64,000 bases of DNA from JACVRW01 sp963803245. Lineage in GTDB: Bacteria; Actinomycetota; Thermoleophilia; Solirubrobacterales; Thermoleophilaceae. Shown here piece by piece: positions 28,055 to 37,683 of the stretch. The position numbers and the translations under genes are program-made. The notes below the pieces were generated by a model. That model searched no databases, had not been told where the DNA came from, and saw only the letters and a program-made list of their open reading frames with translations. How positions within the stretch are numbered: the first letter of the stretch is position 1; each line of letters begins with the position of its first letter. The stretch spans positions 62,001-126,000 of the forward strand of contig CAWDLI010000017.1 in the NCBI GenBank assembly GCA_963803245.1, read 5' to 3'.

Positions 28055-28495
28055 CTACGGCCTCCTGCGTGCGCGCAGGAGGTAGTCCACCTGCTCCTGC
28101 TTGCGCATGATGATGTGCTCGAGCCGGTGCTCAACGGCCTCGGACGCGGCCTCGCGGCCCGTCGGCTCGATCGCGGCCTGCAGGGCCTCGAGCGTCTCGC
28201 CCTCGCAGTCCACGAGCTGGTCGAGGGCGTGCGCCGGGTCGGCCTGGAAGCTGAACTCGGCCACCTCGGTGGTCGGCTGGCCGCCGAGCGCGGTGATCTT
28301 CTCCGCCAGCCGGGTGGCGTCCTCGAGCTCCGAGAGCGCGTGCTGGCGCATCTTCTCGGCGTGGGCCTGGTACTCGAGCCCGATCACGCTGCCGGCCGTG
28401 ACCGAGTACATGAGCACCGAGCGGTGCTGGAGCCGCAGCGCGGTGTTGAGGCACTCGATCTGCGCCTCCACGTCCATTGTCTCTTCTGGTGACAT
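28055..28495 (-). CDS. Ferritin-like four-helix protein
   Basis: About 146 residues, all helical, resembling bacterioferritin-like or Dps-like ferritin superfamily proteins. Helix 1 is IECLNTALRLQHRSVLMYSV; helix 2 carries EYQAHAEKMRQHALSELEDA, an E-x-x-H-type pair; helices 3-4 have EGETLEALQAAIEPT and EHRLEHIIMRKQEQVDYLL. Whether the di-iron site is complete is uncertain. The ATG at 28495 is preferred; an ATG at 28477 is also in frame. A TAAGAG hexamer lies 7 nt upstream. Confidence 0.72.
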   Translation of the reverse strand: MSPEETMDVEAQIECLNTALRLQHRSVLMYSVTAGSVIGLEYQAHAEKMRQHALSELEDATRLAEKITALGGQPTTEVAEFSFQADPAHALDQLVDCEGETLEALQAAIEPTGREAASEAVEHRLEHIIMRKQEQVDYLLRARRRP

Positions 28496-28505
28496 GGCCC
28501 GGCTC

Positions 28506-30107
28506 TTACCCGCTCCGGCGGCCGCGACTAACAAGCAGCCGCCCGATCTGCCTCGCCTCGGGCACCCGCAGCGCCCACACCGCGGCCGCGTAGACGGCGA
28601 TTCCGGCGGCTATCGCGCTCAGCACGGCGACGGCCTGGGCGAGGAACGAGTGGCCGAGCAGCGCGTCCAGTCCGTACCAGGCCCCGTACGCGGCGCCCGC
28701 GAGCGGCACGGCGGCGAGCAGCATCAGAAGGGCGGCGCCGATCGTGCGCCTCCCCTCCACTCCCCCGAGGTCGCCCCGCAGCATCAGGCCCTGGGCGACG
28801 CACATGACGACCGTGCCCGCCACGGTGCCGAGCACGATGCCGCCGATCCCGAACGGGCCGTACAGCGCGGCGGCCAGGCTTGCGTTCACGGCGAGGTTGA
28901 CCCCGGCCAGCGCGGTGGTGGCCCAGGGCCGCTGGAGGCTGAAGAAGGTGCGCGAGAACAGCAGGCTCGCTCCCTGGAAGGGAAGGGAGATCGACCACCA
29001 GACCAGCGCCTCGGCCACGAGGTCGGTGGCCTCCGGGCCGAAGGCGCCGCGCTGGTACACGAGCCGGGTGATCGGCTCTGCCAGCACCGCCATCAGGACC
29101 GCGCTCGGGATCAGCAGCAGGCAGATCTGGCGAACGCCGTTGGCCATCGTGCGCCGCAGGTCGTCGTGCGCGCCGCGCGCCGCGAAGCGGGCCAGCGTCG
29201 GGAACAGCACCGTGGCGATCGAGATGGAGAACAGCCCCTGGGGAAGCTGGTAAATCCGGAACGCCTTGTCGATGGCGGCGGGCGCCTGGTCGGAGACGAG
29301 CGTGCCGAAGAGCGAGTTGATCAGGAGGCTCAGGTTGATCAGCCCGAGCGCGAGCGTGACGGGGAGCATCAGCTTGAGGACCTGCCTGACGCGCTTGTCG
29401 CGCCAGTCGATCCGGAACGTGAGGCTGCCGCCGCGGCCCCGCAGCCACGGGAGCGGCAGCAGGAACTGCACCACCGTCCCCAACAGGATCCCGATCGCGT
29501 ACGCGTAGATCTCGTCGTCCTCGGGCAGCACCGGCACCAGGCCGACGAGGCAGGCGATGATCACGGCGTTCCAGGCCACCGGGGCGAGCGCCGGGACGCT
29601 GAAGTGGTCGAACGAGTTGAGCATGCCGACCACCAGGCCCGAGAGCGCGAGCAGCACGACGATCGGGAACATCAGCCGGGCGAGGTTGACGGTCAGGTCC
29701 TGCAGCGCCGGGTTGTCGTCGAAGCCCGGCGCGAGCACCGTCATGAGCGGCTCGGCGAAGATCACGAACAGCGCCGTGACCGCGCTCAGGATCAGCAGGA
29801 TCAGGAAGAACAGGCTGGAGGCCACCCGGAAGGCCTCCTTGCGCTCGCCGCGCTCGAGCAGCTCGGTGAACACCGGGACGAATGCGCCCTGCAGGGCCGA
29901 GTCGGCGACGAGGGCACGCACCAGGTTCGGCACCTGGAATGCGATCGTGAACGCCGACATCGCGCCGCTGACCCCGAAGTACCTCGCCGCCACAACCTCG
30001 CGGATCAGGCCGAGGACGCGCGACAGGCCGGTGGCGAACGAGAAGAAGGCCGTGCTGCGGCCCAGGCGGCGGGCGGTTCCGCGCCGCACCGGCGCGTCGG
30101 TCTCCAT
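28506..30107 (-). CDS. murJ: Lipid II flippase MurJ
   Basis: 533 residues with about 14 membrane helices of the MviN/MOP superfamily. It should flip lipid II across the membrane for peptidoglycan synthesis. Early family segments include GLSRVLGLIREVVAARYFG and AFTIAFQVPNLVRALVADSA; AFVPVFTELLERGE follows. The start ATG 30107 faces rpsT; TAGTGT on the minus strand (30120-30125) is 12 nt upstream. Confidence 0.96.
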   Translation of the reverse strand: METDAPVRRGTARRLGRSTAFFSFATGLSRVLGLIREVVAARYFGVSGAMSAFTIAFQVPNLVRALVADSALQGAFVPVFTELLERGERKEAFRVASSLFFLILLILSAVTALFVIFAEPLMTVLAPGFDDNPALQDLTVNLARLMFPIVVLLALSGLVVGMLNSFDHFSVPALAPVAWNAVIIACLVGLVPVLPEDDEIYAYAIGILLGTVVQFLLPLPWLRGRGGSLTFRIDWRDKRVRQVLKLMLPVTLALGLINLSLLINSLFGTLVSDQAPAAIDKAFRIYQLPQGLFSISIATVLFPTLARFAARGAHDDLRRTMANGVRQICLLLIPSAVLMAVLAEPITRLVYQRGAFGPEATDLVAEALVWWSISLPFQGASLLFSRTFFSLQRPWATTALAGVNLAVNASLAAALYGPFGIGGIVLGTVAGTVVMCVAQGLMLRGDLGGVEGRRTIGAALLMLLAAVPLAGAAYGAWYGLDALLGHSFLAQAVAVLSAIAAGIAVYAAAVWALRVPEARQIGRLLVSRGRRSG

Positions 30108-30118
30108 GAGACGAGCGC

Positions 30119-30125
30119 TACACTA
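30119..30125. promoter_or_regulatory. Overlapping divergent -10-like elements, murJ and rpsT
   Basis: The heptamer TACACTA reads TACACT on the plus strand (towards rpsT, 45 nt upstream of its ATG) and TAGTGT on the minus strand (towards murJ, 12 nt upstream). Both cannot be opened at once. Confidence 0.35.
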
Positions 30126-30169
30126 AGCGCCCGCCGCGCCGCCCTGCCGGTCGCGGCTTCAGTGCTTCT

Positions 30170-30436
30170 ATGGCCAACATCGCATCACAAGAAAAGCGGA
30201 TTCATCGGGCGGAGCGCGAGCGGATAGAGAACCGCCAGCGCACCTCGCAGGTGAAGACGTGGATCCGCAGGCTCGAAGCCGCCGTCGAGGACGGCGATGC
30301 CACCCGCGCCGACGAGGAGCTCCGCGAGCTCGTCTCGCGCGTGGACCGCGCGGTCAAGTCGGGGGCACTGCACCGCAACGCCGGAGCGCGCCGCAAGGCC
30401 CGCGCCGCGCGCATGCGTGCCCGTATTTCCGGCTAA
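30170..30436 (+). CDS. rpsT: 30S ribosomal protein S20
   Basis: 88 residues, very basic, beginning MANIASQEKRIHRAERERIE, with the central TWIRRLEAAVEDGDATRADE and the C-terminal GALHRNAGARRKARAARMRA characteristic of bS20. It is a small-subunit protein that binds 16S rRNA early in assembly. The location opposite murJ and near holA-comEC is typical of the wider neighbourhood. Confidence 0.97.
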   Translation: MANIASQEKRIHRAERERIENRQRTSQVKTWIRRLEAAVEDGDATRADEELRELVSRVDRAVKSGALHRNAGARRKARAARMRARISG

Positions 30437-30477
30437 ATCCGGCAAGACAACCGACACACAGCCGCCTGCGGAGCGGT

Positions 30478-30483
30478 TAGGGT
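30478..30483 (+). promoter_or_regulatory. -10-like TAGGGT before the phosphoesterase gene
   Basis: TAGGGT then 10 nt then ATG 30494, predicting a 5' leader of only a few nucleotides. Confidence 0.35.
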
Positions 30484-30493
30484 CTTCACGCCG

Positions 30494-31987
30494 ATGGCGC
30501 TCGACCGCTCCGCCGACACCTCGGGCCACTCCCGCCGGGAGTTTCTCGAGCGCACCGCCTACGCCGCGGGGCTCGCCGGCGCCACCGGGCTCTCGGCCGA
30601 CGCCATCCTGACCCAGGCCGCCGAGGCCGCTTTCAGGCCGCTGCCGAAGCCGCGCAACGTGCCGATCGACCACTTCGTCCTCCTGATGATGGAGAACCGG
30701 TCGTACGACCACTACTTCGGCTGGCTGAAGGGTTACTCGGACGCGCGCCAGAACCAGCGTTACCCGAACACCGAGGGCGAGCTCGTGGCCACGCGCCACG
30801 CCTCCACGCTCGGCAGCGGCGGCGTCGAGTGGAAGGGCTGCGGGCATCCCGACCCGGGTCACGGCTGGACCTCGGGCCGCGCTCAGCTGAACGGCGGCTT
30901 CCTCGCCCAGGGCAGCGGCAACGACGAGTTCGCGCTCTGCTACTACAACCGCGGCGACCTCGGCTTCATTCACGAGGCGGCGCGGAACTACACGCTCTTC
31001 GACCGGTACTTCTGCTCGATCCTCGCGGGCACCTGGCCGAACCGGTACTACAAGTGGTCCGCGCAGTCGGGCGGAATCAAGACCAACACGCTCGAGCCCG
31101 GCGGGAACAGCTGGGAGACGATCTTCGACCGCGCGCTCGCGGCCGGGCTTACCGCGAAGTACTACTACTCGGACCTGCCCTTCGGGCTGCTGTTCGGCAA
31201 TCGCGCCACCAAGTGGGTCGCGCCGATCACGCAGTACTACGAGGACGCGGCCGCCGGCAAGCTGCCGAACATCGCGATCGTCGACCCGGCCTACGGCGAC
31301 GGCGGCGGCAGCGACGGACTCTCCGCCGACGAGCATCCGCTCGGGGACGTCCGTCTTGGCCAGGCGTTCCAGGCGGACGTGGTCAACGCCTTCACCCACT
31401 CCCCCAACTACCGCCGGGGCGCGCTCTTCCAGATCTACGACGAGTGGGGCGGCTTCTTCGACCATGTCCGGCCACCGCGCGTGCCGGACGACCGGGCGAG
31501 CGCCATACAGAGCGAGGACTTCGGCCAGCTCGGCTTCCGCGTGCCGGCCGTGGCGGTCTCGCCGTACACCCGCAATCGCGGCGTGACGCAGAAGGGGCGC
31601 TTCGGCGGCTGGTGGTTCAAGCCGACCTGGCGCGTCGAGCACGGCACGTATGCGCACGAGTCGATCCTCAGCTTCATCAGCTACCGCTTCGGCCTCGGGT
31701 TCCTGAACAAGCGTCACAAGTACGCGAACAACATCGGACATGCCTTCGACTTCTGGGGCAAGACGGACTTCGAGCCGGCCGAGCTGCCGGACCCGCCGGT
31801 GATCCTCACCCGGCCCTGCGCGCTCGGCGGTCAGGACATCGAGGACTCGGAGGAGTCGCACGCAAGCGACCTCGCGCAGCTCGCGCGTGTCGCGGAGAAG
31901 CAGAAGGTGCCGGTCTACGAGGCCACGCCCGACTTCATCTTCCAGAACCCGGACACGATGAAGAAGGCGATCGCAGCCGCGCCCTGA
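30494..31987 (+). CDS. Tat-exported phosphoesterase (phospholipase C / acid phosphatase family)
   Basis: 497 residues. The N-terminus has a twin-arginine signal, SRREFLERTAYAAGLAGATG. The phosphoesterase domain (PF04185) opens with HFVLLMMENRSYDHYFGWL, which holds the metal-binding Glu-Asn. Later come YDEWGGFFDHVRPP and RVPAVAVSPYTRN. The family hydrolyses phospholipids or phosphomonoesters outside the cell; the substrate is unresolved. The C-terminal 60 residues include DPPVILTRPCALGGQD and look unique. It is 57 nt after rpsT with its own promoter-like hexamer. Confidence 0.9.
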   Translation: MALDRSADTSGHSRREFLERTAYAAGLAGATGLSADAILTQAAEAAFRPLPKPRNVPIDHFVLLMMENRSYDHYFGWLKGYSDARQNQRYPNTEGELVATRHASTLGSGGVEWKGCGHPDPGHGWTSGRAQLNGGFLAQGSGNDEFALCYYNRGDLGFIHEAARNYTLFDRYFCSILAGTWPNRYYKWSAQSGGIKTNTLEPGGNSWETIFDRALAAGLTAKYYYSDLPFGLLFGNRATKWVAPITQYYEDAAAGKLPNIAIVDPAYGDGGGSDGLSADEHPLGDVRLGQAFQADVVNAFTHSPNYRRGALFQIYDEWGGFFDHVRPPRVPDDRASAIQSEDFGQLGFRVPAVAVSPYTRNRGVTQKGRFGGWWFKPTWRVEHGTYAHESILSFISYRFGLGFLNKRHKYANNIGHAFDFWGKTDFEPAELPDPPVILTRPCALGGQDIEDSEESHASDLAQLARVAEKQKVPVYEATPDFIFQNPDTMKKAIAAAP

Positions 31988-32004
31988 TCATGTTGGGCCG
32001 CCGG

Positions 32005-32010
32005 TAGAGT
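32005..32010 (+). promoter_or_regulatory. -10-like TAGAGT, leaderless start of the aldehyde dehydrogenase gene
   Basis: TAGAGT then 8 nt then GTG 32019. Confidence 0.5.
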
Positions 32011-32018
32011 CGCCCCGC

Positions 32019-33500
32019 GTGGAGACGCGACTTCTGATCGGCGGCGAGCAGGCCGAGGGCGCCGGACCTGCGCTCGCGGTTGAGAATCCGGCCACCGAGG
32101 AGACGCTCGCCGGCCTCCACGCCGCCGCCCCGGAGCAGGTGGACGCGGCGATCGCGGCCGCGTCGGAGGCAGCCCCGGGCTGGGGCACCACCCCGGCCGT
32201 GGAGCGCGCCGAGCTGCTCCACGAGGTCGCGAACGCACTGCGCGCCCGTACCGAGGAGATCGCGCGGGTGATGACGCTCGAGGGTGGCAAGCCGCTGCTC
32301 GAGAACCGCGACGAGGTCGGCTGGACCGCCGCGGCGTTCGACTACTACGCCGAGATGGGCCGCAACTTCGCCGGTCGCGTGATCCCCTCGATCGAGGCGA
32401 CTCAGCTCGCGCTCGTGCTGAAGGAGCCGATCGGCGTGTGGGGCTGCATCGTGCCCTGGAACTACCCGCTGCTGCTGCTCGCTTGGAAGGTGGCGCCGGC
32501 GCTCGCCGCGGGCAACACGGTGGTGGCCAAGCCGTCGGAGCTCACGCCGCTCTCCACCCTGATGCTCGCGTCCTGCTTCGAGCACCTGCCGAGGGGAGCG
32601 TTCAACGCGGTCGCCGGCGCCGGCGACGTGGGCGAGGCGATCGTTCGCGACGCGCGCGTGCACGGCGTGGCCTTCACGGGCTCGGTGGCCACCGGCAAGC
32701 GCGTGGCGGCGGCGTGCGCCGAGCGCGTGGCGCGGGTGAACCTCGAGATGGGTGGCAAGGACCCGTTCATCGTCTGCGCCGACGTGGCCGGCCAGGTGGA
32801 CGTGGCTGCCAAGGGCGGCGCCTGGGCCGCCTACCTGAACGCCGGGCAGGTGTGCACCTCGGCCGAGCGCTTCTACGTGGCGCGTGAGCTGTACGACGAG
32901 TTCGTGGAAGTGTTCGTCGAGCACGCCCGCTCGCTCCGCGTGGGCGACCCGCTCGACGACGCGACCGACGTGGGGCCGATGGTGTCGGCCGCCCAGCGCG
33001 CCAAGGTCGAGGCGCAGGTGGAGGCGGCGGTGGCCGCCGGCGCCTCGCTGGTCGTCGGCGGCGACAGGGCCGGCCTCGAGCGAGGCCACTACTACTCCCC
33101 CGCCGTGGTGACCGGGGCCCCCGCCGAGACGGACCTCCTGCGCGAGGAGACCTTCGGCCCGGTGGCTCCGATCGTGCCCGTGGACTCGCTCGACGAGGCG
33201 ATCGCGCTCGCGAACGGCACCCGCTTCGGCCTCGGGGCCAACGTCTACACGCGCGACCTCGAGACCGCCCTGCGCTGTGTGCGCGAGATCAAGTCCGGCA
33301 CCGTGTGGGTGAACGATCCGCTCACCGACAACGACGCCGGGCCGTTCGGTGGGATGAAGCAGTCCGGCTTCGGCCGCGAGCTCGGCCAGGAGGGCCTCGA
33401 GGCGTTCCAGGAGACCAAGCACGCCCACATCGAGACGAAGATCGAGGCCAAGGAGTGGTGGTACCCCTACGGCGGCGGCGGGCCGCCGCACGGCGCCTGA
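32019..33500 (+). CDS. Aldehyde dehydrogenase (betaine-aldehyde dehydrogenase-like)
   Basis: NAD(P)-dependent aldehyde oxidation. 493 residues. The substrate channel PWNYPLLLLAWKVAPALAAG and cofactor motif FTGSVATGKRVA are present. The general base Glu lies in NLEMGGKDPFIVC and the catalytic Cys in LNAGQVCTSAERFYV. GPFGGMKQSGFGRELGQEG is the usual C-terminal signature of betaine- and aminoaldehyde-type enzymes. The exact aldehyde is not decidable. It is on the plus strand downstream of the phosphoesterase and converges with holA. Confidence 0.93.
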   Translation: METRLLIGGEQAEGAGPALAVENPATEETLAGLHAAAPEQVDAAIAAASEAAPGWGTTPAVERAELLHEVANALRARTEEIARVMTLEGGKPLLENRDEVGWTAAAFDYYAEMGRNFAGRVIPSIEATQLALVLKEPIGVWGCIVPWNYPLLLLAWKVAPALAAGNTVVAKPSELTPLSTLMLASCFEHLPRGAFNAVAGAGDVGEAIVRDARVHGVAFTGSVATGKRVAAACAERVARVNLEMGGKDPFIVCADVAGQVDVAAKGGAWAAYLNAGQVCTSAERFYVARELYDEFVEVFVEHARSLRVGDPLDDATDVGPMVSAAQRAKVEAQVEAAVAAGASLVVGGDRAGLERGHYYSPAVVTGAPAETDLLREETFGPVAPIVPVDSLDEAIALANGTRFGLGANVYTRDLETALRCVREIKSGTVWVNDPLTDNDAGPFGGMKQSGFGRELGQEGLEAFQETKHAHIETKIEAKEWWYPYGGGGPPHGA

Positions 33501-33519
33501 GCGCGTCCGCGCGCCCCGA

Positions 33520-34482
33520 TCAGGCCGTGGCGCGGGCCAGCGCGAGCGAGAACGCCGTGTCCTCGTCGAGCTGGAGCTCGCCGCCGCCGCGCATGTCGAC
33601 CTCGAGCTCGGAAAAGATCTCCAGAGCGTGCTCGAGCGTCACGCGGTCAGCCTTGCGCGCCCGGGCGATCGTCTTCTTCGCGAGCCAGGGCGGGCCTCCG
33701 AGCGACCCGGCCACCTTCTGCTCCGGCATTCCGGATTCGAGCAGCGCCACCGCGCGGTGCACCTCGCGCAGCCGCCTGACGACGGGGAACACGAGCCGGC
33801 CCGCGCGCTCACCGTGCGACTCGAGCTCTTCGGCGAGCCCGAGCGTCGCGCGCAGATCACCGGCCACGAGCGCGTCCGCGAGGTCGTAGACCTGTGGGGC
33901 GTTGTCGCCCGCGGTCAGCCGCTCCACGTCCTCCGCTCCCGCGTGCGCCGACGGATGCAGCGCGATCGTCAGCTTCTCCAGCTCGCGCGAGAGCCGCTGC
34001 TGGCTCGGGCCCACCCGCGACACGAGCTCCTTGGCGGCCTCGCCGTCCAGCTGCAGCCCCAGCTCGCGGCTGCGCTCGATCGCCCACTTGGGCAGCTCCC
34101 AGGTCTTCGGGGCGGCGCAGTCGCGGACATCGCCCCCGGCCTTCTCGGCTGCGTCGCGAAGCGCCTTGAGCGGCTTGCCGCGGACGATCAGGACCAGCAC
34201 GGTGTCGGGCGGCAGGTCGGCGAGCGCCGCGTCGAGCGGCCCCAGCTCACCGGCCTTCCAGGCCCCCGCGTCGTCCACGAGCAGGTAGCGCACGCCGGGG
34301 TCGAAGGTGAGGCTCGAGAGCGCCGTGACCACCTCGGCCGGCTCGCTCGCGCGGGCGTCGAACGTCTCGAGCCCGCCCGGGCCGCGCTCCTCCTCGGCCC
34401 GTTGCCGCAGGCGCAGGCGCCAGGCGTCGATCTTCGCGTCGTCGTCTCCGCAGACGAGGTAGACGGGCTTCAGGTCGGCCAC
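33520..34482 (-). CDS. holA: DNA polymerase III subunit delta
   Basis: Clamp-loader subunit that opens the beta clamp. 320 residues. The N-terminal LKPVYLVCGDDDAKID, the ETFDARASEPAEVVTALSSL segment, LVLIVRGKPLKALRDAA and ELVSRVGPSQQRLSRELEKL are family features, with the helical collar domain at the end. It follows comEC by 35 nt, the usual order. GTG start with TACACT 6 nt upstream. Confidence 0.95.
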   Translation of the reverse strand: MADLKPVYLVCGDDDAKIDAWRLRLRQRAEEERGPGGLETFDARASEPAEVVTALSSLTFDPGVRYLLVDDAGAWKAGELGPLDAALADLPPDTVLVLIVRGKPLKALRDAAEKAGGDVRDCAAPKTWELPKWAIERSRELGLQLDGEAAKELVSRVGPSQQRLSRELEKLTIALHPSAHAGAEDVERLTAGDNAPQVYDLADALVAGDLRATLGLAEELESHGERAGRLVFPVVRRLREVHRAVALLESGMPEQKVAGSLGGPPWLAKKTIARARKADRVTLEHALEIFSELEVDMRGGGELQLDEDTAFSLALARATA

Positions 34483-34488
34483 CGGCGC

Positions 34489-34494
34489 AGTGTA
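34489..34494 (-). promoter_or_regulatory. -10-like TACACT, leaderless start of holA
   Basis: TACACT then 6 nt then GTG 34482, in the comEC-holA gap. Confidence 0.5.
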
Positions 34495-34517
34495 GGCGGC
34501 GGTCCGGGCGGGCCGCC

Positions 34518-36909
34518 TCAGCGCTCGGTGTCCACGCGGGGGCCGCTCGCGTCCACGGTGAGCGTGACGGTGCCGTCCCGGTCGGTGCGGTAGATCGGCA
34601 CCCGCGCGCGCCGCAGCGCGGCAAGGGTCGACGGTGCCGGGTGCCCGTAGGTGTTCTCGCCCACCTCGATCGCCGCAAGCCCGGGGCGCAGCCTGGCGAG
34701 CACCTCGGGAAGGCCCGCGTCGGAGCTGCCGTGGTGCGGGACCTTCATGGCGTCCACGTGGGGAAGCGCGCAGCGGGAGCAGCGCTCGCTCTCGGCGTCG
34801 GCGGAGAGCAGCAGCCCGAACCCGCCGCTGCGAACCAGCGCGACCACGGCCCGCGGGTTCGGGTCCTCGGGAGCAGGCCCGTGCGGTCGCCGCGGAGGCG
34901 AGAGCACGTCGATCAGGAGCTCTCCGCCGGCGAGGCTGAGCGTGAGCGGCGCTATCGCCGGCACGCGCGGGATGTGACGGGCGCTCGCCTCCCTCTCCAG
35001 CGCCCGAAACGCGGGATCGGCGCTGCCGTCACCGCCGTCCAACAGGAGATCGACCGGGAAGCGGCGCAGCACCTCGATGAGCCCGCCGTGGTGGTCGCGC
35101 GAGGCGTGCGTGGCCACGACCGCGTCGAGGCGGGTCACGCCCGCGCGCCTGATCAGCCGCGCCGCGCCCGCCTCGGGCGGTCCGCCGTCGAAAAGCACCG
35201 CCGAGCCGTCCGGGTGCTGGATCAGCGTCGCGTCGCCCTGTCCGACGTCGAGGAAGCGCACCGTGAGCCGACTCGGGGCGCCGGGACGATCGAGCGCCGT
35301 GGCGCCGGCGGCGGCGACGAGCAAGGCAAGGGCCAGCGCGACCGCGGCGCGCCGTGCCCGGGGCAGCCGCCGCCAGCGCGCGGCCGCCTCGTGATGGTGA
35401 GCCGGCAGCCGGCGGGCGGACCGGTTCAGCCCGTAGGCGACCGCCGCGATCCCCGCGTAGGCGCCGAGCACCTGCGCGGGCGATCGGAGGCTCAGGCTGA
35501 GCTGCCCGGCCGGCAGGTCGGCGAAGCGCTCCGCCAGGCGGGCCAGATAGCCGACCGCCAGCCCCGCCGGCGAGCCCAGCGCCTCGGCGGCCCCGGTCAG
35601 CCCCGCCTGGCCCAGCGCGGCCTTGACCATGCCGAGCCACATCGCCGGCGCGACGGCGGGCAGCGCGAGCAGGTTCGCCGGCAGGCCGGCGAGCGACACC
35701 GAGCCGAAGTGGTGCGCCAGGAGCGGGGCCGTGGCCAGCGTGGCCGCCACGGTGATGGCCACCCCGTCGGCGAGCGCGCGAACGGCCTGGCGTGGGTGGC
35801 CGTCGTGCGCTGTCCCGGTTCGGCGTGGCAGGAGCTCCGTCCATGCACGGGCGAGCGCGGCCGCAAGCGGCACGCCCAGGACGAGGATGCCCACGACCGC
35901 CGCGAACGACAGCTGCCAGCCCGGATCGGCGGCGCTCCTGGGGTTCCACGCCAGTGTCGCGACTGCAGCGAGCAGCAGCGCGTACCAGCGCGAGGCCGGC
36001 CGCGACGCTCCCATGGCCGCCAGCCCGGCCAGGCCCATCACGCCCGCGCGCTGCAGCGAAGGCCCCGCGCCCGCCAGCGGCACGTAGATCGCGATCAGCG
36101 CGGCGAGCACCAGCAGACGTGCGCGCGGGGCCACGCCTGTGAGCAGCAGAAGCGGCAGGGCGAGCGCGACCAGCAGCATCACGTTTTGGCCGGAGACCGC
36201 CAGCAGATGCGCCAGACCGCTCGCGCGGAAGTCCTCGCGTGTGACCGGGTCGATCGCCCCGTCCTGACCGAGGACCATCCCGCGCAGCAGCGCGGCGTCC
36301 GCGGCCGGCAGTCCCGCACTCACCGCCCGCTCGGCGCGGACGCGCATGCGGTCGAGCCACCCCGCCGCGCCACCCCGCCGGCGCCCGGTGGCGCGCACCT
36401 GATCGAGCGCAAGCTCGCCCGCCACCCCGCGGCCACGCAGGTAGTCGTCGAAGTCGTCCTGGCCGGACGCCGCGAGCGCGCCCAAGCGGCCCGCGAGCGC
36501 CAGCTCCATGCCCGCGCCCAGGCCGGCGCGGGAACGGGCTCCAGGTGGGCGCTCGGACCAGCAGCCGCGTGCCGCGTAGGCGACCTGTGCGGATCTCGGC
36601 TTCGGCCGAGGAGCCGAACCGGCCCGGCCGCGGCGGCGTGACGAGCTCCGCCAGCAGCTCGACGTGGGCGCCGTCCCGGATCCGCCCGGCCGGCGCGTCG
36701 AGGGCATCCAGCCGCTGGTGGCCGCCGGCCGCCCCGAGCACCAGCAGCGTGGCGGTGAGCGCACCGAGCCGGGGGGCTCCGAGCGCCGCGAGCACGCCGA
36801 GGGCTACGGCGGCGGCCGCCGGCACGGCGTAGCTCGGCGACCCGGCCAGCGCAAGGCCGAGCGCCCCGGCGGCCATCGCCGCGTGCCATGGGCGGTGGGC
36901 GATGACCAC
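34518..36909 (-). CDS. comEC: ComEC/Rec2 DNA-uptake channel protein, apparent frameshift
   Basis: Inner-membrane channel for single-stranded DNA uptake in competence. The coding is split between two frames. From the GTG at 36909 the first frame encodes membrane helices and the OB-like start up to RLLVRAPTW. A +1 shift near 36547-36549 is then needed to continue with PPGARSRAGLGAGMELALAG. After the shift come the competence domain (LLRGMVLGQDGAIDP, HLLAVSGQNVMLLVALALP) and a C-terminal metallo-beta-lactamase-like domain (VRFLDVGQGDATLIQ, ATHASRDHHGGLIEVL, KVPHHGSSDAGL). Dropping one base of the ggg run restores a single frame of about 796 residues. A sequencing error or a real inactivating slip are both possible. 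Confidence 0.88.
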
Positions 36910-36915
36910 GGCCCG

Positions 36916-37482
36916 TCAGGGCTGAAGCGCCTCTCGCAACGCCTGCAGGCGCGCCTCGCCGATGCCGTCCACCTCACTCAGCTCGCCTAGCGAGCCGAAT
37001 CCGCCGCTGGCCGTTCGGTGCTCCACGATTCGCTCGGCGAGGGTGGGACCGATGCCGTCGACTCCGTCGAGCTCCTCGACCGTGGCGGAGCCGAGGCTGA
37101 GCTTGGCCGGTGCGCCGCCGGCGCCGGCCGGGCCCCGGGCCGGCACCACCACCTGCTGGCCGTCGTCCACGCGCGCCGCGAGGTTCAGCGCGTTCAGGTC
37201 CGCGCGGACGCTCGGACCGCCCGCGCGCCTGACCGCCACAGCAACGCGCGCGCCCTCAGGGACCCGCACCAGCCCCGGCCGGCGGACCGCCCCGGCCACG
37301 TGGACGAGGGCTCCCGAGGGCCGCGCGCTGGGGCCTCCAGACGCGGCGGGCGCGCCCGAGCGGATCTTCACCGGCGCCCGTGGGGCGTCCTCCCCGCTCC
37401 CCACGAGGCGGGTCAGCGCCAGCACACCGAGGGCGGCCGCGGCCATCCACGCGAGCAGGGTTCCGGTCGAGCGATCGGACAC
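36916..37482 (-). CDS. comEA: ComEA-like competence DNA receptor
   Basis: Membrane-anchored DNA-binding protein that feeds DNA to ComEC. 188 residues from the GTG at 37482, chosen from TACCGT 6 nt upstream. The N-terminal anchor LAWMAAAALGVLALTRLVG is followed by a linker and an SLBB domain (VHVAGAVRRPGLVRVPEGA). The C-terminal helix-hairpin-helix pair is VEELDGVDGIGPTLAERIVE and LSEVDGIGEARLQALREAL. comEC follows by 6 nt. Confidence 0.92.
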   Translation of the reverse strand: MSDRSTGTLLAWMAAAALGVLALTRLVGSGEDAPRAPVKIRSGAPAASGGPSARPSGALVHVAGAVRRPGLVRVPEGARVAVAVRRAGGPSVRADLNALNLAARVDDGQQVVVPARGPAGAGGAPAKLSLGSATVEELDGVDGIGPTLAERIVEHRTASGGFGSLGELSEVDGIGEARLQALREALQP

Positions 37483-37488
37483 ACGCCG

Positions 37489-37494
37489 ACGGTA
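37489..37494 (-). promoter_or_regulatory. -10-like TACCGT, leaderless start of comEA
   Basis: TACCGT then 6 nt then GTG 37482. Confidence 0.5.
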
Positions 37495-37590
37495 GGTCGA
37501 GACGCTTGACGCGTGGGTGACGTGTGCACCAGCCGCGTGACGAAACGCGTGCACCGCGGCGATCGAGCAGGCGCCGTGGTCCACTCCGAC

Positions 37591-37651
37591 GCAGACCGTG
37601 TCAGAGCGAGCCGAAGGGCGAGCGAACGAGCGCGAAGCGCGAGAGGTCTGC
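37591..37651. terminator. Composite hairpin between acyP and comEA
   Basis: Outer arms GCAGACC (37591-37597) and GGTCTGC (37645-37651) enclose GAGCGA-type repeats and an inner GCGC-GAA-GCGC hairpin. It is 33 nt past the acyP stop and could end that transcript before the comEA promoter. Its architecture resembles the element at 3228-3291. The rest of the 201-nt gap (37483-37683) shows nothing else I recognise. Confidence 0.4.
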
Positions 37652-37683
37652 GGCGGAGCGGACGGCGGCGCCGAAGCGGGGCC

